From assembly GCF_937616625.2 (NCBI RefSeq), contig NC_065570.1:16936001-17000000 (forward strand): DNA of 64,000 bases, written 5' to 3'. Origin of the DNA: Mercurialis annua. Taxonomy: Eukaryota > Streptophyta > Magnoliopsida > Malpighiales > Euphorbiaceae. The position numbers and the translations under genes were made by a program. A model generated the notes under the pieces. It was not told where the DNA came from. It saw only the letters and a program-made list of their open reading frames with translations, and made no database searches. Positions 48,593 through 59,401 of this stretch are shown in pieces. Position 1 is the stretch's first letter, and the number at the start of each line of letters is the position of its first letter.

Positions 48593-50153
48593 CGTAGATC
48601 GTATCGTTATCTAAGCCATTAGGTTTCCGAGTGATGAAATCTCGAAATCCACTCTTTGGCTGAACATCGTGTGAATCTTGTTAATTAATGGTCTCCGCCA
48701 TGCCGTTGTAATATGCACGAGACTTCCTGCTGACTTCCTACTTAATGCATTCGCCACAACGTTGGCTTTACATGGACGGTATTGTATCGTACAATCGTAG
48801 TCTTTCAATAGTTCCATCCATCTCCGCTGTCTGAGATTCAACTCTTGTTGATCGAAAAATGTACTTCAAACTTTTATGATCTGTAAAGATCTCACACGTG
48901 GCGCCGTATAAATATTGTCTCCAGATCTTCAGCGCGAAGATCACCGCTGCAAGTTCTAGATCATGCGTCGGATAGTTTGTTTCGTGCATCTTAAGCTGTC
49001 GCGAAGCATACGCGATTACTTGTCCATGTTGCATTAGGACGCATCCTAATCCAACTCTTGATGCATCACAGTAGACTGTGAACCCATCCGTTCCTTCTGG
49101 TAATGCTAAGACTGGTGCCGTCGTCAGACACTCTTTCACTTTCAGAAAACTGAGTTCACACTCGTCCGTCCAGTTGAATTTCGCGTTCTTCTGGGTTAAC
49201 TTTGTCAAAGGTACAACGATCTTCGAAAAGTCTTGTACAAATCGTCTGTAGTATCCTGCTAAGCAGAGGAAACTTCAAACTTCCGTAACCGATTCAGGCC
49301 TTTTCCATTCTATCACAGCTTCGATTTTCTTTGGGTCAACCTTGATACCGCTTTGTGAAATTCCGTGACCTAAGAATGCCACTTCCGTTAGCCAAAATTC
49401 ATATTTCGAGAATTTGGCGTACAACTGATGCTCTCTTAGCGTCTATAGTACTATCTGTAGATGTTGTGCGTGCTCTTCTTCTGAACGTGAATAGATCAAA
49501 ATATCGTCGATAAACACGATCACGAATTGATCTAAGTACGGTTTAAATATTCTATTCATCAAATCCATGAAGGCTGCTGGAGCGTTTGTCAATCCGAACG
49601 ACATAACGAAAAACTCGTAATGACCGTATCAAGTTCGAAAAGCAGTCTTCTGAACATCATCGCGAATCTTTAGCTGATGATAGCCTGATCTTAGGTCGAT
49701 TTTGGAAAAGTACTTCGCTCCTTGTAAATGATCAAATAAATCGTCGATTCTAGGTAACAGATACTTATTCTTGATCGTTACCTTGTTCAGCTGTGGATAG
49801 TCGATACAAAGTCGAAGCGATCCATCTTTCTTTTTCACAAACAACACTGGTTCACCCCACGGGGATACACTCGGTCTGATGAAACCGTGATCGAACAACT
49901 CTTCTAGTTGATCTTTCAACTTTTTAAGTTCTACTGGCGCCATTCGATAAGGAGGTATCGATATCGGCTTCGTGCCAGGAGCCAATTCGATACAAAATTC
50001 AATCTCACGGTCTGGGGGTATTCTAGGTAATTCCTCTGGAAAAACGTCTGGATACTCTGACACCACTTGTACATCACTTAAGTTTACACTTTTCTTCTCC
50101 ACGTCTCGTACTATCACTAAAAATCCTTGACATCCCTTCTTAACATGCAACAA
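48593..50153 (-). pseudogene. Element E reverse transcriptase and RNase H, several stops
   Basis: RT motifs [37 protein letters not shown] and [13 protein letters not shown] precede a TGA at 49626-49628 (CGA in A). Beyond it come [15 protein letters not shown] (around 49490-49520), a TAG near 49443 (CAG in A) and a TGA near 49273. RNase H follows with [40 protein letters not shown] and [10 protein letters not shown] frameshift near 48850 separates the end ([35 protein letters not shown]). Confidence 0.9.
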
Positions 50154-51939
50154 GCTTTAATAGCTGAAATAATACTTGTAGAAGATTCCATCTTATCACC
50201 CTGAATTGATAACGCTTCAATTCCGGGTGTATTAAATGTTACCGTCTTCTTCCGGTAATCCACGTTGGCGTAGTGCTATGCTAGCCAATCCATTCCTAAT
50301 ATGACATCAAAAACTAATACCTCAAGTAAAATCAAATCAACCAATAAATCTCGTCTTTGAACTCTCACAGGACAAGACGGATAAACAATACTAACTTCCA
50401 CACTCTCTCCGACTGGGGTAGCTACTAACAAAGGATTCTTAAGATACGCTGGTTGCACACCTAACTTGCTCGCAAAACTAGGCGAAACATAAGAATGCGT
50501 AGCACTCGGTTCAAATAAAATTAATGCGTCTTGAGAAGCGATAGGAAAGGTACCTTGCACCACAGCATTGGAAGCCTGAGCCTCCTGAGGATTCAGTGCA
50601 AAGACCCTAGCCTGACTCCCGCCAGCCTGCGAAGTTTGACCAGTACCACGACCTCCGCCGTTCCTTCCTCCTCGATTTGCGTAACCACAGCCTCTCTGTC
50701 CAGTTAAGGTACTCCCTGTCTGATCATACCCTGATGCTGCCTGCTCCGCAGTTCTCTGCTGCAGATAAGAAGGCTGCATCACAGTAGTCATCGAGCTCTG
50801 GGGCATCTGCCTTGGACAATCTCTAGAAAAATGACCTCGTTGACCACAGTTGAAACATGCTCCAGTAGCAATGTAGCACGCTCCATAGTGCCTCCTATTA
50901 CAGTTCAAACATATAGGAACTCCGCCTCCCATATCACTCATAGATCTGGCACTAAATCTGGTGCCTGAAGTACTGACTCTAGTTCCATATCGAGCTCTCT
51001 TATTCCTCTGCTGACGTGATGTGGGTCGAGAATGACTTTTAACATATGATTGGGTAGGTGCGCTGTGTACGCTGCGGAACACATCACTCCTCATAGGCTC
51101 AACATTAGAAGGATCTGGAATCTTACCAAAACGGATCAGAGAAACTTCCATTTGCCTAGCATTATCGATCAGTTGCACTAGGGTTCTTCCGATATCAGAC
51201 GTCAGACTCACAAATTCAGCTCCTAGACCCTCTACAAACCTCGAGTTCACTCTGACTGGGTCTGCAGTCAGGTCTGGTGCAAACCTACTCACTCTGGTGA
51301 ACTCCGTTACAAACTCTTGCACAGACCAATTGCCTCTACTCAGGGTCAACCACTGATTACGATAACTTTCCGTCACCGCATACGGTAAGAAAATTCTCTA
51401 AAACGATTCACGAATTCAGCCCAGGTCATAGTGTCTATGGTTGGCTGAATGTGCTGCTGAAACCAATCTTTTGCGGGTCCTTTCATTGACATTTCCACCA
51501 TGATGATGGTCTGTCTCTCATTAGCTTGTAGACGTCGAGCGTTACGTTCTACTTATTCCAGGAAGTCCAGAGCATCACCTGTACCGTCAAAATTAGTTGG
51601 CTTGAGGCGCATGTATGCCAACACGATATCTCGATAAGTGAAAGCAACATTGCGTAACTGTTGTTGCCGTAGCTGTTCACGATGCATATTCTACACCTCA
51701 GCCTGAGTAGCTTGCATAGCTGCAATTCCCGTAAGAAAATGATTCAGATCGAAACCCACAACATTAGGTTGCTGGGCTTGCGCTTGCACTCCAGGTGCCT
51801 GCGCCTGGGCCTCTTGGCCACCACCTCCTCCGTGAACAGAAGACTCATCTTGAGCTTCTGGATGGACGTCATGCGCCCCTTCTATAACGTTTCACGCTGC
51901 AACGGCAGCTCGCTCTTCTTCTTGTCGTTGGTCAGACAT
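50154..51939 (-). pseudogene. Element E gag and protease, degenerate (366-codon open part)
   Basis: Start ATG 51937-51939. The N-terminal gag has a TAG near 51692 and a TAA near 51553, then a one-base loss near 51392. An open frame from 51376 to 50276 covers the second half of gag (FAPDLTADPVRVNSRFVEGL), the zinc knuckle CFNCGQRGHFSRDC, a glycine-rich stretch and the protease region. There the active-site stretch reads EPSATHSY where A and B read DPGATHSF, so both the aspartate and the glycine are replaced. The frame ends after GMDWLA at a TAG. Confidence 0.9.
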
Positions 51940-52194
51940 CCTGACCAAGACAAACAACGTTACTTAGCCACATAGTCGCATATCATCGCAAACGCATATT
52001 GTATTAAACGCGTATCTCATCACATACGAACACACACGTATGACAAACTCACATCCTAGAGTGAAAGCTGAAAGTTTGAAAATCAAATGAATACGTAACA
52101 AAGACAAGACTCGAATCCTACGTTCTGCAGTAGAATTCCTAACATTCTTAATCACATATCACTTAATCGAAATAAGCAATGGTAACTGGACCAT

Positions 52195-52206
52195 GCTCTG
52201 ATACCA
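52195..52206 (-). other. Primer-binding site of element E (initiator tRNA-Met)
   Basis: TGGTATCAGAGC on the minus strand, 4 bases from the LTR at 52211. The leader 51940-52194 is collinear with the leaders of A and B. Confidence 0.9.
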
Positions 52207-52210
52207 ACAT

Positions 52211-54359
52211 TGTCACGACCCAATCTCAGGGCCGAGACCGGCGCTAGGGGAATGGGAGTGGTTGCTCCGAAACCCGTAGCAAGCCTAAAAACGTAAAAAT
52301 AATTTTTCGCAAAACATTTACGTCACGCATGACAGACATAAATACGTGTCATGCTGGAAACACATGCCAGGCATACATATCCTCTAGCACTCACAATATA
52401 AATAACGCAGCAAGCGTAAAACATTTAAAACTTTAAAACATTAAAGTTATATTTACATAAAACTATACATTACAAGCTGACTTGCAAAATATTTATCTAC
52501 TGCAGCTCTAAAAGTAAAGTATTGTTTCTTTACATACTTTAAAAAATACAGACTTCTAGAAGTAGGATAGAAGCCTGTTACTTCAAAGCGTCTTTGACCT
52601 GAAAGAAAGTCTGTGAGGGGTCAGTATATTAGGATATACTAAGTGAATTCATACATTTACTAATAAGTATTCAAATAAAACATAAAACGATATTCAATCG
52701 TATGCAGCCAAGTACAAGATTCGATTGAAACCCTAATCCTAAAACACACTAATCATCTATCATGCGACCCAATCATTAATATCAAGTTGTGAGTCCAACT
52801 CACTGGTGGGTCCAACCCACTAGATACGCGGACTCCAGGTTACACCGTAACCGAGTGCTCACTCTTATCGAAATCATACATTAAATCTCGAATTTCATAA
52901 TCATAATCAACTCACAGTTGTATCAAATCAAAATTGGTGATCACGCAGTCCTATTGCCGCTCAATAGGTAGCACGTTCCATCAGATAAATACTGGTTTCA
53001 AATCAAGTGTATGCGCAATTGATATAATAATTTTGCATATAAAACATGCAATTCAAACATAAAGCAATATAAAATAAGTGCTTGAATAAATACTTTAAAA
53101 TCAAATCGTATAAACTCACTGAAAACGCTTATCCTTAAATACGTCGGGGCTTAGGAACATCAAGCTTCCCGAACTATTGGTCCAGCTGCTTCTTGCCTCG
53201 CCGGATCTAAAACAAATTTTAAAACATTTGACTTGTATTAGAATCCTATTCTAAGATTGACTCTAGACTCATGACTCGACACGCTAAACTCTTATTAACC
53301 ATCGTGCTTCTCACGTATATTCCGATAAACGGTATTTAACTCGTTTAACCTCGTTAGGTTAACGCCTCTAATTAATCGATAATAAATCGAATAATAGTCG
53401 ATTTCAATTTTCGGTATGCGCGTACGATATATTTTCTTCAAAACGGGTCGCTAGGCGAAAACACTAAGCGAATACAGGTTGCGATCTGAAAATAAAAACG
53501 GTCGGGCGAACTGCTGTGCGAGCGCACGTCTGACTGTACGTTCGCACAGTGGACTGTGCGATCGCACAGTCCTACTGTGCGTTTGCACAGTCCTACTGTG
53601 CGTTCGCACAGCACCTGTGCGAACGCACAGTGTGCTGTGCCTTCGCACAGTACGGGCTTTTAGCCCCGGCTCAATCGCGACGTGCTTCTTGCTGATTTTC
53701 AATTCCGACACCCAAGCAACGCACAAACATGTCAAAAACACTGAATCTAAACCCAAAACGTTATATATCAATCCTAATATCGATAAAACGATAATCGTTT
53801 CGTGGCCTAAAACTTTGAATCGATATAACTCAAAATATATTCATTTAAACGATAAAACGTCAAGCTTACCGTGATACGCCACTGGAATACGATCGTTTTG
53901 AATAATAGAACGTCGGAAACGGACGAGAAACGAAATCGAGCGACGGAAACGGCGATGAAAACGACGAAGAAAAGAAAAGGGAAAGAAAGAACTGAAGCTT
54001 CTGGTAATTATATATAATCTGACTAATTTGCACTTTGATCCTTGAAATTTTTCAAAAGTTTCAATTTAGTTCAAAACCTATTCGCGCCCAAATTTTAAAT
54101 GATCTCCAATCGACTTGAAACTTTTACCATAAATACTATAAATTATTTCGCGGACTTTGGCGAAATAAAATCCGTCACGGGACTTATAATTTTTTTTATA
54201 TTAATTTTTGAAGTTAAATCCTCAAATTTCGCTAATTGACTTAATGAAATTTATTCTAAATTCCCAATATAATGAAATTAAATTCTCCTTAATTTAATTT
54301 ATCGAAAATCTCGACACGTGGCAAGACGTAATTATCTTATAATATTTTTGGGTATTACA
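52211..54359 (-). repeat. 5' LTR of element E (2149 bp)
   Basis: Starts TGTCACGACCCAATCTCAGG and ends GGGTATTACA. Collinear with the 3' LTR. TA tract at 54009-54016. Confidence 0.93.
53515..53652. repeat. Palindrome cluster in the 5' LTR of element E
   Basis: Six to seven GTGCGNNCGCAC dyads, including GACTGTGCGATCGCACAGTC. One unit less than the 3' LTR copy, and some units have one decayed arm (GTGCGTTTGCAC, GTGCCTTCGCAC). Confidence 0.88.
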
Positions 54360-54605
54360 GTGTAATTGTACAAAAACCCGTAACTAGCCTTGCGGATAAC
54401 CAACAATTACTTAAACCTACAAGAAACTAATGCTCGGGGGCAACCGAGACTTCAGCCTAGTTCTAGCAGTTCATAAAATACAACATTCATATAATAATTT
54501 CTCGATCAATTCCGAGTCTCCAACATAGTATAAATATTTAATAACCCAAGTCATTAAATTAAAACCAAAACAATTAAATCAGTAGAATGATTTTCATAAC
54601 AAGTA

Positions 54606-54881
54606 CTCCCTCCGGTCCATAATATTTGTCGTATTTAAGAATTGTTTTTGGTTCATAATATTTGTCACATTAGAGTTTCAAAAAAGCATTAATTGCTATT
54701 TTTCCAAAGTTATCCCTAGCAATAAATACTTTGTAAGATTAAAAAAACTAGTCAAACACAAAAACAAGTGGTAATTAATATGGACAATTTAGTAAAACTA
54801 TACACAAATCAAGACATATTTATTATTTTCGTAATTTATGTGAAATGACCAAATGCGACAAATATTATGGACCGGAGGGAG
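54606..54881. mobile_element. Stowaway-type (Tc1/Mariner) MITE
   Basis: 276 bp with terminal inverted repeats starting CTCCCTCCGGTCCATAATAT, perfect for at least 26 bp at both ends and ~30 bp with one mismatch. Flanked by TA on both sides (54604-54605, 54882-54883), the Tc1/Mariner target. No coding capacity. It lies in the right part of LTR F. Confidence 0.93.
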
Positions 54882-56205
54882 TATTAGACAAATACGACTT
54901 CTAATTTCTACTATGTTCTAAGAATAAAATCAGTCTAATGAAGTTTATTAAATAAAGTAAAACCTCCGAGGAAATAAAGAATCGGAGAGCAGCTGACTCG
55001 CTCATATCATAACCCTGAAAAAATTAGGAAAACAACGGGGTCAGATATACTGAGATGAGTTCATACCACTATTTACATTTATCAAGTGGAAAACCTTTAA
55101 AACCGTTTAAAACATTTAATAACAACATTACGTATAATAGTTGGAACCCTAATCCACAATACTAATTATAACAATAATCTATATAGGCCTGGTCCCGAGA
55201 GCTGAGCTACTCTGAGTTACCACCGACCACTCTTAATCCATAACCAGAGTCCCGAGAGATGAGCTATACCGAGTTACTCTACTGGTCCCGAGAGCTATGC
55301 TCACACCGAATTACAATCGCATTTCACATACCTTATCTAGATCAATACCGGTGTGCACGCAGTCCTAATGATGCACATTAGGTAGCATGTTCCAACTAAA
55401 AGTCATAATGGAAAAACAGTTCGAAATATACGTACAATATATATATTTAATATTAAAATAACAATTTACTAAATAAAGCGGTCAATAGTAAATATAAACT
55501 CACTGCTTGCTAGTCCACGTGATTACTTGGCAAGCAACTACTCCTGGTTCGTCTCCGTATCACGAATAGTCGACGAGTCTATACAATATAAATATTTATT
55601 AAAAACAGACCCTAGCTCTAGAGAGTACTAGACACCACATAGGACTGCCTTAAACAATACGCCAGAATAAAACAATCCAGAGCAGCACAAATACCTAATA
55701 GGTAAAAACGCCCAAATAATACAAGTTTATTGAGTTCTTGCTTTGAAATCCATTTCATAAATATTATTTAATAATCTTTAAATAATAATTAATTTCCAAT
55801 TAGTGGATTAACCGAGTTACCAATAACTACGAAGCTAACCTCACTTGTCGGGCGACCCAAGTCTAACCCGTCTCAAAACGTTTATCAAATATAAACTCGA
55901 GTTTATATTTATAAAATAATTTGGTAAAATAATAAACCATTTAAAAAAAAACAGAACTCAATAACTTCCATTTCAAGTAACCCGAGTTACAAACCAAAAA
56001 CTTAATCATATAAGTTTAAAAAAAACGTTCAAGGGTAAAACTGTAATTTAACCAATTTTGATATTCGAAAACAAATATAATTATCCGAGTAATTATATTA
56101 ACTTAAGTTGTAAAACACTTATCGTTTGCAGTTCACCAATTTATAAATCAATGCGAGATTCAAAAATTATTTAAAACAAAATCAATTGGTAAATAACTAG
56201 AGGGA

Positions 56206-56377
56206 TTCATTTGGCCATTTGGCCATCCCCTTCAATTTAAAACCAAATTTACCAATCGCTAAATGATCAAAATGGCCATTTGGCCATCCCCTTCATTTGG
56301 CCATTTGGCCATCCCCTTCTACTTAATGATCAAAATGGCCATTTGGCCATCCCCTTCAATTTAAAACCAAATTTACC
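56206..56377. repeat. GGCCATTTGGCC-containing tandem repeats in LTR F
   Basis: Four to five copies of a ~20-40-bp module with TGGCCATTTGGCCATCCCCT, some joined to TTTAAAACCAAATTTACC. Repeats are nested and not of fixed length. The GGCCATTTGGCC stretch is nearly self-complementary. Confidence 0.85.
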
Positions 56378-57394
56378 ATTTTAGAGATAAGGGAACTCAA
56401 CATTAACTTAAAAACTCATTTAAGCGAAAAAAAATAGTTAGTTTGCGAAAATAGCCAACACGTAACAACACGAATAAGATTCCAACTCTAAAATTCAAAT
56501 AGATCAGTGGTATATCATACATATATACACTATACAAAAACAATTCAGATCTAAATTCATACGAAAATCACCTAAACAATCAACTACACAATTTCACTAG
56601 AAACTGTCTAAACATGCCAATCGAGTTTAAGGATTATTATAACTATATTTTTATGGACTAAATTGTCACATTTTAAAGTGCAAAAGGGGTAATCAGTATT
56701 TCAAAATAATCAGCAACTTGTTATGCCAAACCAAAGTTTATACCTGAGAAAGTCATTAAATAATCCAAGCAATAATCTTTTACTTCTTAACGTCTATGTA
56801 TCCAAACAAAACTCATCACCTTTTTGGTACTAAATATCACTTATTTCTATGGATTTGTTATCGTAGTAATGGCCTAAGTCATTAAGGCCATTTATTCAAA
56901 ATCATTCTTTTGAATTCCAAAATCAAAAAGACCAATAAAAGACCAATACAACACAATAAAATAATTGCGAGGAAATTGAGATACCTTAGAAACTAAGATA
57001 CCTTAGAAACTGATTAGAAATTCAATAGTAATGGCTGCGGCTCTCTTTTTTTTTAACTTTCAAAGATTCAATATATTTTGTTTGCTTTATGAGGCTAGGG
57101 TTTAGTATTTATAACCTATTAATATTTTAGGATTTTTATAAAAATGTAAAATCTAACTTAGCCTTATTAGCTTTATTATTATTTATTTTACTTTTATTAT
57201 TATTATTATTATTATATTATTTTAATTATTATTATTATGAGTATGACAAAACAAATGCTGTGTTTTTATATAAGGCCCAGAAAAGATGACAGACCAAATT
57301 CGGAGTTTATTCAACAAGTCAAACGAGACAATCGAACACAAAAACAATCAACCCAACGACGGAACGTACAATAAAAAAAATGCAGGGTATTACA

Positions 57395-59401
57395 GTTACG
57401 AAACAAATCCTAACGTTTAACCTTTTTAGAGATTTAAGCCCAATGTTTAAAACGTTTTGAAACAAATCCAAACGTTTCACCTTCTTAGCTATTTAAACCA
57501 AACGATTAAAATGTTACAAAAGATGTCAAAAACGTTTCACCGTTTTAGCGAATTATGCCAAACGTTTACTAACGTTATGAAATAAATCCAAAAGTTCCAC
57601 CTTTTTAGCGATTCAAGCCAAACATTTTAAACGTTACGAAACAAATCCAAATGTTTCTCCTTTTTTCCAATTTAAGCCAAACGTTTAAAACGTTTCCAAA
57701 CTAATCCAAACGTTCAAGACAATACGAAAAAAATCCAAACGTATCACATTTTCAGCGATTTAAGCCAAACGTTTACAAACGTTAAGAAACAAATTCAAAC
57801 GTTTCACCTTTTTAGCGATTTAAGACAAACGTTTAAAACGCCATGAAACCAATCTAAACGTCCAAAACGTTACGAAATAAATCTTAAAGTTTCAGCCTTT
57901 TAGCGATTTAAGGAAAACGTTTAAAACATTGCGGAAAAATGCTAACGTTTTTCCTTTTTAGCGATTTAAGCCAAACATTTAAAAAATTTCAAAACAAATC
58001 CAAACGTTTCCCCTTTTTATCGATTTTTAGCCAAACATTTAAAACATTACGAAACAAATCCAAGCGTTAAAACGTTATGAAGCAAATCCAAAAGTTTCGC
58101 CTTTTTAGCGATTTAAACCAAACGTTTACAAACGTTATAAAACAAATTCCTACGTTTCCCCTTTTTTGCGATTTAAGACAAACGTTTAAAACGTTACGAA
58201 AGAAATCATAATGTTTCACCTTTTTAGCGATATAAGCCATACATTTACAAATGTTACAAAAAAAATCCAAACGTTTCCCCTTTTTAGTGATTTATGCCAA
58301 ACATTTAAAACATTACGAAACCAATCCAAACGTTTCAAACGTTACGAAAAAATCCAAACTTTTCACCTTTTTAGCGATTTAAGCCAAACGTTTGCAAACA
58401 TTGCGAAACAAATCCAAATGTTTCCCCTTTTTAGCAATTTAAGCGAAACATTTAAGACGTTATGAAACTAATCCAAACGTTTAAAACGTTACGAAACAAA
58501 TCAAAACATTTAACCTTTTTAGCGATTAAAGTCAAACGTTTACAAAAGTCTTAAAACAAATCGAAACATTTCCCCTTTTTAGTGATTTAAGCCAAACGTT
58601 TAAAATGTTACGAAACCAATCCAAACGTTTTATTGTTTTACGATTTAAGCAAAAAAAATTACCAACTTTACGAAACAAATCCAAATGGTTCACTTTTTTA
58701 GCGAATTAAACCAAACGTTTCAAATATTACGAAACCAATCCAAACGTTTCACCGTTTTTTGCTATTTAAGTCAAATGTTTACAAATGTTACGAAACAAAT
58801 CCAAACATTTCACCTTTTTAGCGATTTAAGCCAAACATTTAAAACGTTACGAAACCAATCTAAACGTTCAAAACGTTATGAAACAAATCCTAATGTTTCA
58901 TCTTTTTAGCGATTTAAGCCTAACATGTAAAACGTTACGGAAAAATTCCTAACATTTATCCTGTTTAGCGATTTAAGCCAAACGTTAAAAAATTTCGAAA
59001 CAAATCTAAACGTTTTCCCTTTTTAGCAATTTAAGCCAAACTTTTAAACCGTTACGAAACCAATCCAATCGTTTAAAACGCTACAAAGCAAATCCATACG
59101 TTTCTCTTTTTTGGCGATCTAAGCAAAACATTTAAAACGCTACGAAATAAATCATAATGTTTCACTATTTTAGTGATTTAAGCTAAACGTTTTACAAAGG
59201 TTACGAAACAAATCCAAACGTTTCACCTTTTTAGTGATTTAACCCAAACATTTAAAACGTCATGAAATCAATCCAAACATTTCAAATCTTACGAAACAAA
59301 TCCAAATGTTTCACCTTTTTAGCGATTTAAGGAAAACGTTTACAAACTTTACGAAAAAAATTCAAATGTTTCCCGTTTTTAGCAATTTAAGCCAAACGTT
59401 T
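57395..59401. repeat. Tandem satellite array, third block
   Basis: Same satellite and orientation as before. It begins with the GTTAC copy of the LTR F target site and ends with CGTTT, the left target-site copy of LTR H. No other feature seen. Confidence 0.95.

Larger units (their letters stand above)
45007..54359 (-). mobile_element. Complete but defective Ty3/gypsy retrotransposon E (9353 bp)
   Basis: The only element with both LTRs fully in the window: 3' LTR 45007-47206, polypurine tract, gag-pol 47250-51939, primer-binding site, 5' LTR 52211-54359. It belongs to the same family as A and B. It inserted 50 bp inside LTR F. Flanking pentamers are GTATG (45002-45006) and GTGTA (54360-54364), not identical, so the target-site duplication has mutated or the junctions were altered. 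Length and gene order (gag, protease, RT, RNase H, integrase) fit plant chromoviruses. Confidence 0.92.
44957..57394 (-). mobile_element. Solo LTR F (family 2), interrupted by element E
   Basis: Left piece 44957-45006 (TGTCACGACCCATTTTCATG to GGTATG), right piece 54360-57394 (ends GCAGGGTATTACA), together ~3.1 kb of LTR including one MITE. The satellite target GTTAC is duplicated exactly: 44952-44956 and 57395-57399. No internal coding region of its own is present, so recombination between two LTRs of an earlier full element is the likely origin. It contains the triple CCCGAGAGCTGAG motif near 55192-55315, the Stowaway MITE, GGCCATTTGGCC repeats and an ATT microsatellite near 57187-57235. I see no gene in the right piece. 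Confidence 0.9.
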
